This document shows, piece by piece, positions 8,578 to 17,377 of a stretch of DNA of 64,000 bases. The position numbers and the translations under genes were made by a program. The stretch covers positions 62,001-126,000 of the forward strand of contig NZ_AQXX01000142.1 of the NCBI RefSeq assembly GCF_000376785.1, written 5' to 3'. This stretch comes from Hahella ganghwensis DSM 17046 (GTDB taxonomy: Bacteria; Pseudomonadota; Gammaproteobacteria; Pseudomonadales; Oleiphilaceae). Each line of letters begins with the position of its first letter. Position 1 is the first letter of the stretch. The notes beneath the pieces are model-generated. The model had not been told where the DNA came from and did not search any database. It saw only the letters and a list, made by a program, of their open reading frames with translations.

Positions 8578-9393
8578 TCATGCCTGTGAGGTAGACGGTT
8601 CCCTTGTACCGGAACTGACACCAACATTCGCGTCGATGAGATCCTCCAACAACTTTCGATACCCTCTGACTCCATGAGTCATTGGATCAAAAGCCGAAGG
8701 AATCAGGCCGGCTTTACTGGCATCCCGAAATTTAGTATCGATAGGGATCGCGTAACGCCACACCTCATCAGCGTATTGTTTGCGAAGCGTTCTGAAAGTA
8801 TGCACAGATGCCTGTGTACGACGATCAAACATGGTGGGAATAATAGTGTAAGTCAATTGACTGCCTTGACTCTTCATTACCATCCCAAGAGTATGCAGCA
8901 TTCTCTCCAGCCCCTTAAGCGCGAGAAACTCTGTCTGCACAGGAATCAATATGTGCTGACTGGCAGCCAGGGAGTTGATCAGCAACACGCCTAGCACCGG
9001 CGTGTTGTCCAGAAACGCGTAATCAAATTCATCCCATAGATGGGCGAGCGCCTTTGAAATAATCAGCCCCATACCTTCCACGCCGACCATCTTCCGCTCC
9101 AATGTTGCCTGAGCCGTAGAAGCCGGAATCATTTTCAGATTGGGATGTGTGGTATCCTGAATTAACTGTCTTGGCAGATCGGCCGGAACTTTGCCATTGT
9201 GCATGAACAAATCGTAGACGCTACCGCGTTGAGTATCCGGATCAAAGCCAAAATAAGAAGACAAAGAGCCATGCGGATCCAGATCCAGCATCAGCACACG
9301 CTTGCCCTGCTCTGCCAGCAATCCCGCCAATGATACCGTGGTCGTGGTTTTACCCACACCACCTTTCTGGTTTGCAACTGTCCAAATACGCAC
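8578..9393 (-). CDS. parC: ParA/MinD-family ATPase ParC (polar positioning of chemotaxis arrays)
   Basis: This 271-residue protein has a deviant Walker A (KGGVGKTT, residues about 10-17), LDLDPHGSL with the A' aspartate, and FDYAFLDNTP as Walker B. ParA-type ATPases dimerise on ATP binding and move cargo; ParC of Vibrio recruits chemotaxis proteins to the old pole. The neighbouring ParP gene and che genes support this assignment over plasmid or chromosome partition, and no ParB is encoded nearby. It starts with GTG behind GGGGGA. A sigma-28 promoter lies about 350 bases upstream. Confidence 0.88.
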   Translation of the reverse strand: MRIWTVANQKGGVGKTTTTVSLAGLLAEQGKRVLMLDLDPHGSLSSYFGFDPDTQRGSVYDLFMHNGKVPADLPRQLIQDTTHPNLKMIPASTAQATLERKMVGVEGMGLIISKALAHLWDEFDYAFLDNTPVLGVLLINSLAASQHILIPVQTEFLALKGLERMLHTLGMVMKSQGSQLTYTIIPTMFDRRTQASVHTFRTLRKQYADEVWRYAIPIDTKFRDASKAGLIPSAFDPMTHGVRGYRKLLEDLIDANVGVSSGTREPSTSQA

Positions 9394-9825
9394 CAGGGAT
9401 ATCCCCCAAACTTAGTGATGTCGACTCAACTGGTAACGATCAGCGATTCGCAACCGCTATCGTCCTGCTTTGTTCCCTTTCCGATTCATTGTTCCCTGTC
9501 TGCACTTCATGCCATCGCCGCATGCATTGCCATATGTATCGTTCCAAGGCTGTAGGTTAAATTTCAGCGCCGTGCATTTAATTATAGTGCCAGCCACACT
9601 TTCACGCTTCCCCGGTTTTGATTCCCACAGCGGCAATAAGCTTCCGGTTTACGGACAAAATATTGTCTTATTCGCTCAAAATTCGTGTTAAATGTTGGCT
9701 GAAGTGAATACAGCAGAATGCGTGCCACCTGCTGTAGATGTTTATAATTATCGGCAGATAGCGGAAAGACTTTAGACCCAGTTGACCTTATCAGCAGCTT
9801 TGAACGATGAAGTAAAACACCTCCG
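9394..9825. other. Long spacer between motD and parC
   Basis: These 432 bases hold a sigma-28 promoter (9748-9774, minus strand) about 355 bases before the parC start codon. No convincing coding frame or terminator was seen in the roughly 345-nt leader, which is unusually long and could be a regulated 5' untranslated region or give rise to a small RNA. Confidence 0.5.
9748..9774 (-). promoter_or_regulatory. Sigma-28 (FliA) promoter of parC-parP-cheW
   Basis: On the minus strand the bases read TAAAGTCT-N11-GCCGATAA, against the enterobacterial consensus TAAAGTTT-N11-GCCGATAA. The -10 is perfect (9748-9755), the spacing is exactly 11, and the -35 (9767-9774) has one mismatch. FliA is encoded in this same cluster, so late-class control of parC, parP and cheW follows naturally. 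Confidence 0.85.
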
Positions 9826-10608
9826 CTACTTGCGCACGGTCAAGCGAACTCTTTCATCTTTGGCAATTAACAGGACCACTCGGCGATTACGCTGGCGCCC
9901 CTCAGAAGTATCGTTGCGGGCAAGAGGCTGAAATTCGCCATAGCCGACGGCCGCCATGCGTTTCGGGTCCACACCACCAAAGGCCAGCAACCTTACGACA
10001 GCCGATGATCTGGCCGCAGACAACTCCCAGTTGGAAGGATAAACCGGACTCCGGATCGGTACATTGTCTGTAAACCCTTCCACAAGAATGGCATTGGGGT
10101 AGTCTCTAAGTATTTCGGCAATGGTGTCGAGCAGCGGGAAAGCCGCATCCACCGGCACCGCATCACCACTGCTAAACAAGAGATTATTGCGCAAAGAAAG
10201 CTCAATCCAGTCGTCATTCGCATTCACAGACACCAGACCGTCACTGATCAACTTTTTAAGACTGGTGCTGAAGCGGTCGGCAATTTGCCTCATGGTCCCT
10301 TCCACATCAGCATTCCCGGTTCCCCCAACAGGCTTTCTGTCAGGATTTTCAAAAGGCTGCACAATAGGAGAGTCACTCTTTGGAGGGGACGAGGATTGTT
10401 GTCCGACCTGTATTGGCGTCAGGCTTTTTTGTGTCGCATTGAATACCCCCTCCAGAGTTTCAGAAAGCACTTTGTACTTCCCTTCATTCACAGAGGATAC
10501 GGAATACATCACCACGAAAAAGGCGAACAGGAGCGTTATGAAATCCGCGTAGGACACCAACCAGCGTTCATTGTTGTGAGATTCTTCTTCACGACGCCTA
10601 CGTCTCAT
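9826..10608 (-). CDS. motD: Flagellar stator protein MotD (MotB family)
   Basis: The product (260 residues) forms the peptidoglycan-anchored half of the stator. After a very basic start, one membrane segment (about 17-40) carries the ion-binding Asp in WLVSYADFITLLFAFF. A Gly/Pro-rich linker leads to an OmpA-like domain (about 125-250) with VEGFTDNVPI and NWELSAARSSAV. Its partner motC lies 46 bases upstream. Pseudomonads carry a second stator (MotAB) elsewhere; the MotC/MotD names follow this che-cluster location. Confidence 0.92.
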   Translation of the reverse strand: MRRRRREEESHNNERWLVSYADFITLLFAFFVVMYSVSSVNEGKYKVLSETLEGVFNATQKSLTPIQVGQQSSSPPKSDSPIVQPFENPDRKPVGGTGNADVEGTMRQIADRFSTSLKKLISDGLVSVNANDDWIELSLRNNLLFSSGDAVPVDAAFPLLDTIAEILRDYPNAILVEGFTDNVPIRSPVYPSNWELSAARSSAVVRLLAFGGVDPKRMAAVGYGEFQPLARNDTSEGRQRNRRVVLLIAKDERVRLTVRK

Positions 10609-10654
10609 GATTGGCCACCTCGATCATCCCAGGGCCTGCGGGGAAAAGCGCGCA

Positions 10655-11398
10655 TCAGGAATCAACAAAGCCTTTGAGCTTCAACTCAATCGCTTTGGGA
10701 TTCTCCCCTTCCGCGATCGCCACAACGCCTTCGATCATCATTTCACGAAACAGGGATTGCTCGTGAACAATACCCTTGAGCTTATTGGCGATAGGGAAAT
10801 AAAACAAGTTTGCCAGAGCAACGCCGTAGATTGTTGCAACAAAAGCTGTCGCGATTCCGGGCCCGAGCATGGAAGGGTCTTCCAGGTGACGCATCACCTG
10901 AATCAATCCCAGCACCGCACCGAGAATACCCAGCGTTGGCGCATACCCGCCCATGGCCTCATAAACTTTGGTACTGTTCAGTTCACGCTGCTCACGACTT
11001 CCCAGCTCCAACTCCATCACATTTCGGATAGACTCTGGCTCGGCGCCGTCCACCAGTAACTGCAAACCTTTCTGAGAAAACGGGTCCATTTCATTCTCGG
11101 CCACTTCCTCAAGACCGAGCAACCCTTCCTTTCTCGCCACCATACTCCAGCCAACGATCTTTTCGATACCTGCCTGGAAGTTAATATAAGGAGGTAAGAA
11201 CACCCACCCGAACTGAATAAGCGAGCGTTTTAGAACCGCACCGGAGTGCTGCAGGATAATCGCACCGACGGTGCCACCCAACACAATCAGGGCCGCCGGA
11301 AGATTCAACAGAGCGGAGACTTCCCCACCCTCAATAAGGTTACCACCGATAATAGCGACGAAGGCGATGATAACGCCTACAATACTAAGAATATCCAT
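10655..11398 (-). CDS. motC: Flagellar stator channel MotC (MotA family)
   Basis: This 247-residue MotA-type protein has four membrane segments (about 1-22, 27-48, 147-170, 182-203) and the cytoplasmic loop between segments 2 and 3 with the torque-generating charged patch. The family stretch EAMGGYAPTLGILGAVLGLI opens segment 3. It ends YDDFVDS-like with KGFVDS. It begins 5 bases after the cheB stop, indicating co-transcription, and works with MotD as the ion channel of the motor. Confidence 0.92.
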   Translation of the reverse strand: MDILSIVGVIIAFVAIIGGNLIEGGEVSALLNLPAALIVLGGTVGAIILQHSGAVLKRSLIQFGWVFLPPYINFQAGIEKIVGWSMVARKEGLLGLEEVAENEMDPFSQKGLQLLVDGAEPESIRNVMELELGSREQRELNSTKVYEAMGGYAPTLGILGAVLGLIQVMRHLEDPSMLGPGIATAFVATIYGVALANLFYFPIANKLKGIVHEQSLFREMMIEGVVAIAEGENPKAIELKLKGFVDS

Positions 11399-11403
11399 AG
11401 TCT

Positions 11404-12573
11404 TTAAGAGACGCTTTCCACCATCCGGCCCGCAAACTCATCCAGCGACAGAATATCATCTGCCAGCCCGGCCGTTGCCACCGCCATCGGCATCCCGTAT
11501 ATGACGCTGGTTTCCTCGTCCTGAGCCCACACCGTTGCCCCGGAGTCCTTCAGCATACGACACCCCTCACGCCCATCAGCTCCCATTCCGGTGAGAATAA
11601 TACCAAGCACCTTACCCGGAAAAGTTTTGGCGGCAGATCCAAATGTTACATCCACACAGGGCTTGTAATGCAATCTTTCATCGCCATCCAGAATTTTAAT
11701 CCTGGCAGAACCACCAGAGCGCTCAATCAGAGTCTGCTTACCTCCCGGGGCAATATAGGCCACACCAGGCTTAAGCACTTCACCGTTTTCCACCTGTTTC
11801 ACGCCGATGGCCGACAGACGATTCAGACGTTCCGCAAAGGCGGGAGTGAAGGTCGCAGGCATGTGTTGCACCAACACCAGAGGTTTCGGAAAATTGGCTG
11901 GCAACTGAGTTAAAATTTTCTGCAATGCCACAGGCCCCCCTGTAGAGGTACCGATCAATACAATACTGGCATTGACCTTTTCACCTTTGCGTGAAGGGGG
12001 TCTTTTGATCTCGGGCTTTGCCGGTGCAGCTGCTGGCGCACTCTTTTTAAGAGAAGCGGCCTGCGCTGTCGCTTTGGCAGCAGGAGAAGGCTTTACCGGC
12101 GTAATCCCCGGCCTGGAGGACCTCTCTGCGGGCTTGGGAGATACAGGTGCAGCGACTCCCCCGGAACGACCTTGTCGGCTACCTGATACAGCCATAATCC
12201 GGTCGTGCAATAATGCCTTGATCCTGGTCGCATCCCCTGACATAGCCTCAAAGCTTTTGGGCAGAAAATCCACCGCTCCGGCTTCAAGTGCATCAAAGGT
12301 TACCCGAGCCCCTTCGTAGGTGAGAGAGGAAAACATCAACACCGGAGTGGGATTTGTGCGCATGATTTCCTTAACGGCAGTAATTCCGTCCATCACCGGC
12401 ATTTCATAATCCATGGTGATGACATCTGGCTTCAACTTGGATACCAGATCAATTGCCTCTCTTCCGTTGGTGGCGGCGCCGACGACTTCAATGTCCGTCA
12501 TAGGTTGCAGGATCTCACTCAGGCGACGCCTGAAAAACCCGGAATCATCTACAATGAGGACCTTAACGGCCAT
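11404..12573 (-). CDS. cheB: Chemotaxis methylesterase/deamidase CheB
   Basis: CheB demethylates glutamyl residues of chemoreceptors. The 389-residue product has an N-terminal receiver (1-125) with phospho-acceptor D55 in ITMDYEMP, a long Ala/Pro/Lys linker (about 135-195) and the CheB esterase domain with catalytic Ser in IGTSTGGP, His in QHMPATF and Asp in GMGADG. The linker is longer than in enterobacterial CheB but typical of polar flagellates. It lies between cheA (167-base gap) and motC. No cheR is present in the window. Confidence 0.94.
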   Translation of the reverse strand: MAVKVLIVDDSGFFRRRLSEILQPMTDIEVVGAATNGREAIDLVSKLKPDVITMDYEMPVMDGITAVKEIMRTNPTPVLMFSSLTYEGARVTFDALEAGAVDFLPKSFEAMSGDATRIKALLHDRIMAVSGSRQGRSGGVAAPVSPKPAERSSRPGITPVKPSPAAKATAQAASLKKSAPAAAPAKPEIKRPPSRKGEKVNASIVLIGTSTGGPVALQKILTQLPANFPKPLVLVQHMPATFTPAFAERLNRLSAIGVKQVENGEVLKPGVAYIAPGGKQTLIERSGGSARIKILDGDERLHYKPCVDVTFGSAAKTFPGKVLGIILTGMGADGREGCRMLKDSGATVWAQDEETSVIYGMPMAVATAGLADDILSLDEFAGRMVESVS

Positions 12574-12740
12574 TCAAACTACGCCCCCTGCTTCCTCATA
12601 CCTGTTCTTTTTCAGGTAAACCTACTTTATTCAATACACCCGGCTTCATCAGGCATACCCCATTATGGTGCTGGATTACAAACGCCCGCCTGTATTTTCT
12701 CCGGATGTTCTCATTCCAGCGGTCATGTTTATCACCCTGT

Positions 12741-15161
12741 TCAGCCTGCCGAAAGCGCGGTAGGGGAATCACTGGAAAGTGCGATATCATCCTCATCTTT
12801 GAAAGACGGCCGACTGAAAACCTTACTGGTTTTAGCGTAGCGTCCGAGCAAACTCGGAATGTCCAGAATTAGAGCAATCCGACCGTCACCGGTGATCGTG
12901 GCCCCGGCCATCCCCGGAGTACCATGGAGCATTTTGCCCAGAGGCTTAATCACAACTTCTTCCTGGCCGACCAATTGATCCACTACCAGACCGACACGTT
13001 TGGTTCCCACTGAAACAATCACCACATGACCGGCTTTACTGGATTTTTCAAACTGAGCCCCTCTCACCAACCAACGCTTGATATGGAACAGAGGATACAC
13101 ATTCTCTCGTACAACAATACATTCCTGTCCATCCACGATATTGGTTTTGGTCAAATCCAGATGGAAAATTTCCACCACACTTACCAGAGGGAATGCAAAG
13201 GCCTGACTGCCCAGAGTGACCATCAAGGTCGGCATAATGGCAAGAGTCAAAGGCACTTTAATAATGAGACGCGAACCTTTGCCAAGCACAGAATCGATAT
13301 GAATCGTACCGTTGAGTTGGGTAATTTTGGTTTTCACCACATCCATACCCACACCACGACCTGACACGTCTGATATCTCGGTCTTGGTCGAAAAGCCCGG
13401 CGCAAAAATCAGGTTATAGGCTTCTGAATCTGTCAAACGCTCTGCGGCATCGGCATCAAAAATACCTTTTTCCACGGCTTTTTGGCGCAGAACCGTCGGA
13501 TCCATCCCTGCCCCATCATCTTCGATGGAGAGCAGTATATGATCTCCTTCCTGTTCTGCCGCCAAAACCACCCGTCCGACTCTGGGTTTGCCGTTCTGTT
13601 CGCGCTTTTCAGGGGATTCAATACCGTGATCAACCGCATTTCGAACCAAGTGAACCAGAGGATCAGAGAGAGCTTCCACCAAGTTTTTATCCAGATCCGT
13701 ATCTTCCCCTTTCAGCACCAGGTTCACCTCTTTCTTGAGGTTACGAGCAAGATCCCGAACGACCCTGGGGAATCGGCCAAACACTTTCTTGATCGGTTGC
13801 ATCCGCGTCTGCATGACTGCCGACTGAAGATCCGTGGTAACCACATCCAGATTGGATACGGCTTTACTCATGTTCTCGTCTGCAAATTCCTCACCCAATC
13901 GCTTGAGCCTGTTCCGCACCAGCACCAGCTCACCCACCATATTCATGATGTCATCGAGACGCTTAGTGTCTACCCTGACAGTGGTTTCGGTGGCAATGTT
14001 GGCCTGAGGCTCTTTCGCTGGCGCTGAGGCCGCGGCAGGTTTAGCTTCCTTGCCGGGCGCAGCCTTGGCGGGAGTCGCTTTAGCGGGAGTGGGCTTAGCC
14101 GCAGATTTCGCGGCGGCTGCTGGTTTAGCCTTATCATCCCCTTTCGCTTTAGGCACTACTGCTGGCCCTTTGCCTTTGCCATGCAAATCATCCAGCAGTT
14201 TCTCAAACTCATCGTCTGTAATCAGATCAGAATCCCCATCAGAGGATTCTGCCGGCGCTTTCTCTTTGCTGGCCGGCTTTTTAGCTGTGTCAGCCTTGGG
14301 CGCTTCACCCTTCTCAACGACACCGCCGTCAAATTTTCCTTTACCATGCAGCTCATCCAGCAAACTCTCAAACTCATCATCCGTAATTTCGTCACTGTCA
14401 CTGGATGAAGAAGCTGTTTCCGCTGTCTTCGATTCTTTGGGCTTCGCTGGTTCCGCGGCTGGTTCCGCGGGTGCTTCTGAGGATGCGGCACCACTAAACT
14501 TGCCGGGGCCATGGAGCTGATCCAGCAAGGCCTCAAACTCATCTTCGGAAATTTCATCACTGTCTGACTCAGCGGCAACAGACCCAGCCTCTGCTTCAAC
14601 AGCTCCAGCTTCGGCCTCTCCGTCGTCCAAAGCATTCAGCAGGTTTTCAAACTCGTCATCAGTTATATCGCCTTCGTTTACCGGCTCACTGACATCCTCT
14701 TCCTCAGCCTCAACAATGTCTTCAGCAACCTCTTCCTCTGCCGCCTCTTCCTCGCCGGCATCCCCGATAGGTTCGCCTTTTACAAGACACTCAAGAGCAT
14801 GGATCAGAGCCGGGTCTGCCGGAGTGAGTTCTTCGCGACTCTTCACTTCATCGAACATCGCATTGACCGCATCCAGAGCCTGCAATACGACATCCATCAA
14901 TTCGGAATTGACCGACAGCTGCCCGTTTCGAAGCAGGTCGAATACGTTTTCAGCAACATGGCAACAGTCAACCAAGGGGTCCAGCTGAAGAAAGCCGGCT
15001 CCACCCTTAACGGTATGAAATCCCCGGAATATGGCATTGAGCAGATCCTTATCTTCAGGATTTTGCTCCAACTCCACCAATTGCTCAGAGAGTTGTTCCA
15101 GTATTTCCCCTGCCTCAACCAAAAAGTCCTGCAGGATTTCTTCGTCAGCTTCGAACCCCAT
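12741..15161 (-). CDS. cheA: Chemotaxis histidine kinase CheA
   Basis: This 806-residue kinase has a P1 Hpt domain with H49 in FHTVKGGAGF, then a 260-residue acidic/Ala-Pro-rich stretch in place of a recognisable P2 domain, P3 dimerisation (about 393-460), P4 ATPase with N-box HLVRNAVDHG (503-513), G1 EDDGAGMD and G2 SGRGVGMD, and a P5 CheW-like domain (about 660-780). The linker contains four copies of an I-(S/T)-(E/D)-DEFE-LL motif (164-332), three with LHGxGK. In Vibrio a region between P1 and P3, the LID, binds ParP/ParC; these repeats may be its counterpart. It follows cheZ by 11 bases. Confidence 0.95.
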   Translation of the reverse strand: MGFEADEEILQDFLVEAGEILEQLSEQLVELEQNPEDKDLLNAIFRGFHTVKGGAGFLQLDPLVDCCHVAENVFDLLRNGQLSVNSELMDVVLQALDAVNAMFDEVKSREELTPADPALIHALECLVKGEPIGDAGEEEAAEEEVAEDIVEAEEEDVSEPVNEGDITDDEFENLLNALDDGEAEAGAVEAEAGSVAAESDSDEISEDEFEALLDQLHGPGKFSGAASSEAPAEPAAEPAKPKESKTAETASSSSDSDEITDDEFESLLDELHGKGKFDGGVVEKGEAPKADTAKKPASKEKAPAESSDGDSDLITDDEFEKLLDDLHGKGKGPAVVPKAKGDDKAKPAAAAKSAAKPTPAKATPAKAAPGKEAKPAAASAPAKEPQANIATETTVRVDTKRLDDIMNMVGELVLVRNRLKRLGEEFADENMSKAVSNLDVVTTDLQSAVMQTRMQPIKKVFGRFPRVVRDLARNLKKEVNLVLKGEDTDLDKNLVEALSDPLVHLVRNAVDHGIESPEKREQNGKPRVGRVVLAAEQEGDHILLSIEDDGAGMDPTVLRQKAVEKGIFDADAAERLTDSEAYNLIFAPGFSTKTEISDVSGRGVGMDVVKTKITQLNGTIHIDSVLGKGSRLIIKVPLTLAIMPTLMVTLGSQAFAFPLVSVVEIFHLDLTKTNIVDGQECIVVRENVYPLFHIKRWLVRGAQFEKSSKAGHVVIVSVGTKRVGLVVDQLVGQEEVVIKPLGKMLHGTPGMAGATITGDGRIALILDIPSLLGRYAKTSKVFSRPSFKDEDDIALSSDSPTALSAG
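14166..14672 (-). repeat. Tandem protein-coding repeats inside cheA
   Basis: Four motif copies are encoded at CheA residues 164-178, 201-222, 256-277 and 311-332. The last three are spaced exactly 55 residues (165 bp) apart and share DEFExLLDxLHGxGK, with Ala/Pro/Lys/Ser-rich filler between them. The first copy is shorter and lacks LHG. Confidence 0.8.
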
Positions 15162-15172
15162 TCACCTGCTCC

Positions 15173-15943
15173 TCAGAAACCAAGGCTTGATAACAGGTCG
15201 TCTACATCATCCTGGCTGGAAACGACATCTGAGCGCCCTTCTGTTTGTATCTGCGGGCCTTGCCCTTTTAAAATATCTTCTTGTTCTGCCTTCAGCTCAT
15301 GCTGAATCCCGGTCATTCGATCCACTTTACCGGCCATGGAAACCAGATTGACCAGGTTTTCCTCAACCTCCCGTACCAGGGTCGTGACTTTCTGGATAAC
15401 CTGGCCCGTAAGATCCTGGAAATCCTGCGCCAGCAGGATTTCAGAAAGGTTCCCGTATACGGTGTCGCTGTTCTTGGACAGCTCCAGAAAGAACTTGTCG
15501 ATACGTTTATAAAGCTCCCTGAACTCAGATGGGTCCATTTCACGGCGACGCAGACGTCCCCATGCCTCTTTCAGCTCAGTCGCCTCATTTCTGATTTCTA
15601 CAGCAAGAGGCATACTTTCCTCAACCAGGTCCATGGTCCGGTTGGCAGCTTTGTTGGTCATGTCGACCACATACCCCAGGCGATCAGACGCATCGGCAAT
15701 TTTCGACATTTCCTCCCGCTGCTCGGCAGTACCAATATCAATCTCGAATTTTCGAATCGCTTCGTGCAATGAGCGGGTAAGTTTTCCAACCTCCTGATAA
15801 AGCGTCCTGTCACGGGTCTCGTTCAGCTCGGAAATGACCTTCATCGCTTCGGCATAATTGCCCTTGGACACATGCTCCATCAATGTGGATGCCTGCTCAC
15901 TCAGGCGTTCTTCCTGCTCACCGTAATCGGGTTTCTTATCCAT
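15173..15943 (-). CDS. cheZ: CheY-P phosphatase CheZ
   Basis: The 256-residue product is a long helical hairpin protein. The active-site segment QDFQDLTGQVIQKV supplies the catalytic Gln, and the C-terminal amphipathic peptide DDVDDLLSSLGF is the CheY-binding tail. It removes phosphate from CheY to end the switching signal. It lies 23 bases after cheY and 11 bases before cheA, in the order seen in Pseudomonas. The start at 15943 gives MDKKPDYGEQ, a usual CheZ beginning. Confidence 0.94.
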   Translation of the reverse strand: MDKKPDYGEQEERLSEQASTLMEHVSKGNYAEAMKVISELNETRDRTLYQEVGKLTRSLHEAIRKFEIDIGTAEQREEMSKIADASDRLGYVVDMTNKAANRTMDLVEESMPLAVEIRNEATELKEAWGRLRRREMDPSEFRELYKRIDKFFLELSKNSDTVYGNLSEILLAQDFQDLTGQVIQKVTTLVREVEENLVNLVSMAGKVDRMTGIQHELKAEQEDILKGQGPQIQTEGRSDVVSSQDDVDDLLSSLGF

Positions 15944-15966
15944 CGGTAATTCTCTTAGGGAGCTGT

Positions 15967-16350
15967 TCAGTCAATCCGCTCAAATATTTTTTCTATTTTT
16001 TCCTTCAACACAGCGGCGGTGAATGGTTTAACCACGTATCCATTTACACCAGCCTGGGCGGCGGCGACAATCTGATCCCGTTTTGCTTCGGCGGTTACCA
16101 TTAACACGGGCAGGTTCTTCAGACTCTCATCTGCACGAACGGCTTGTAAAAGTTCAATACCAGTCATGCCGGGCATATTCCAGTCAGTCACCAAAAAATC
16201 AAACTTACCGGTCTTCAGCATGGGCAGAGCCGTTTGCCCGTCATCCGCTTCTTCGGTATTGGTAAAACCAAGATCCCGGAGCAGGTTTTTAATAATTCGC
16301 CTCATGGTCGAAAAGTCATCGACTACGAGAATTTTCATATTCTTGTCCAA
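15967..16350 (-). CDS. cheY: Chemotaxis response regulator CheY (TTG start)
   Basis: This single receiver domain of 127 residues binds FliM when phosphorylated and switches rotation. The acidic pair DD (11-12), phospho-acceptor D56 in LVTDWNMP, Thr in MVTAEAK and Lys in VVKPF are all present. A TTG start at 16350 is preferred: GGAGG lies 5 bases before it, and the protein then begins [12 protein letters not shown], as I recall for marine relatives. The ATG at 16338 is 17 bases from that ribosome site, and the ATG at 16360-16362 overlaps it. Confidence 0.92.
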   Translation of the reverse strand: MDKNMKILVVDDFSTMRRIIKNLLRDLGFTNTEEADDGQTALPMLKTGKFDFLVTDWNMPGMTGIELLQAVRADESLKNLPVLMVTAEAKRDQIVAAAQAGVNGYVVKPFTAAVLKEKIEKIFERID

Positions 16351-16394
16351 TGTAACCTCCACAATGGCGACGTTGGAAACTCTTTGATTTCATT

Positions 16395-16446
16395 GCCCTA
16401 CTGGATAAGTCTAGACGTAGTTCGAGTACTATCCAGTTTTTAGGGC
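16395..16446. repeat. Long bulged inverted repeat between fliA and cheY
   Basis: The arm GCCCTA-CTGGATA (16395-16407) pairs with TATCCAG-TTTT-TAGGGC (16430-16446), giving 13 bp broken only by a 4-base bulge, with a 22-base loop. It lies in the 200-base gap after the fliA stop and 45 bases before the cheY start codon. It could be a partial terminator or attenuator setting cheYZA expression, or an operator. Confidence 0.6.
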
Positions 16447-16550
16447 ACTCCAATTAAAATATTTACCATCTTCTCTTGATAGGAAAATGACACGCACTTC
16501 CGGGCAGACTTTTCGCCTTCCGGTTCGGCGCGGCAGAATATATACCCGGA

Positions 16551-17288
16551 TCAGCTTTCAGTCCAATCCGTGAGACGAGATCGCAACCTTATCGTTGCCT
16601 GAGAATGAATCTGACTGACCCTGGACTCACTGACCGACAGTACCTGGCCAATTTCTTTCAGATTAAGCTCTTCGTCATAGTAAAGTGACAGCACCAGCTT
16701 TTCCCTTTCAGGTAAAGCGTCGATAGCCGCTGTGAGTTTTTTCAGAAACGCCTCGTGTTCGATGCCAGCCAGAGGATTACGATTATGAGGGTCTTCTCCG
16801 AGCGGATCCTGATCACCGTCAAACCCCATCTCATCCAGACTAAACAGGCGGCCCGCAGACGCGTCTCTGACCGTGCCATGATACTGTTCCAGCGTTATTC
16901 CCAGTGCCTCTGCCACTTCATGGTCCTGGGCATCTCGTCCGGTACGGGCTTCAATCTCATGAATTGCCTTGGCAATACTACGCGCATTCCTGTGCACTGA
17001 ACGGGGAATCCAATCCCCTTTGCGTATCTCATCCATCATCGATCCGCGAATGCGGATGCCCGCATAGGTTTCAAATGAAGCGCCCTTGCCAGCATCGTAT
17101 TTATGGGCAGCTTCCAACAGACCGATCATACCGGACTGTATCAAATCCTCTACCTGCACACTGGCAGGTAATCTTGCTATCAGATGATGCGCAATACGCT
17201 TGACCAGAGGTGCATATTGCTGGACTAACAGGTCTGCGCGTTTACCACCGGCATCACTGTAGATCATATATGAATTCGCCACATGCAT
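16551..17288 (-). CDS. fliA: Flagellar sigma factor FliA (sigma-28)
   Basis: The 245-residue protein has sigma region 2 (YAPLVKRIAHHL, QVEDLIQSGMIGLLEAA), region 3 (GRDAQDHEVAEALGI) and region 4 (LPEREKLVLSLYYDEEL, LKEIGQVLSVSESRVSQIHSQA). It directs transcription of late flagellar and chemotaxis genes, and at least one matching promoter is present in the window (9748-9774). It follows flhG by about 90 bases. The start at 17288 is not backed by a strong ribosome site; ATG at 17267 is an alternative. Confidence 0.95.
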   Translation of the reverse strand: MHVANSYMIYSDAGGKRADLLVQQYAPLVKRIAHHLIARLPASVQVEDLIQSGMIGLLEAAHKYDAGKGASFETYAGIRIRGSMMDEIRKGDWIPRSVHRNARSIAKAIHEIEARTGRDAQDHEVAEALGITLEQYHGTVRDASAGRLFSLDEMGFDGDQDPLGEDPHNRNPLAGIEHEAFLKKLTAAIDALPEREKLVLSLYYDEELNLKEIGQVLSVSESRVSQIHSQATIRLRSRLTDWTES

Positions 17289-17377
17289 TTACTTGTATTA
17301 ATGGAGCTTACGACAGTCCGCTCCCGATGGCCCACGCCCGGCATAAATGACGAAGCCGAAACGACTGCGGATACCGA

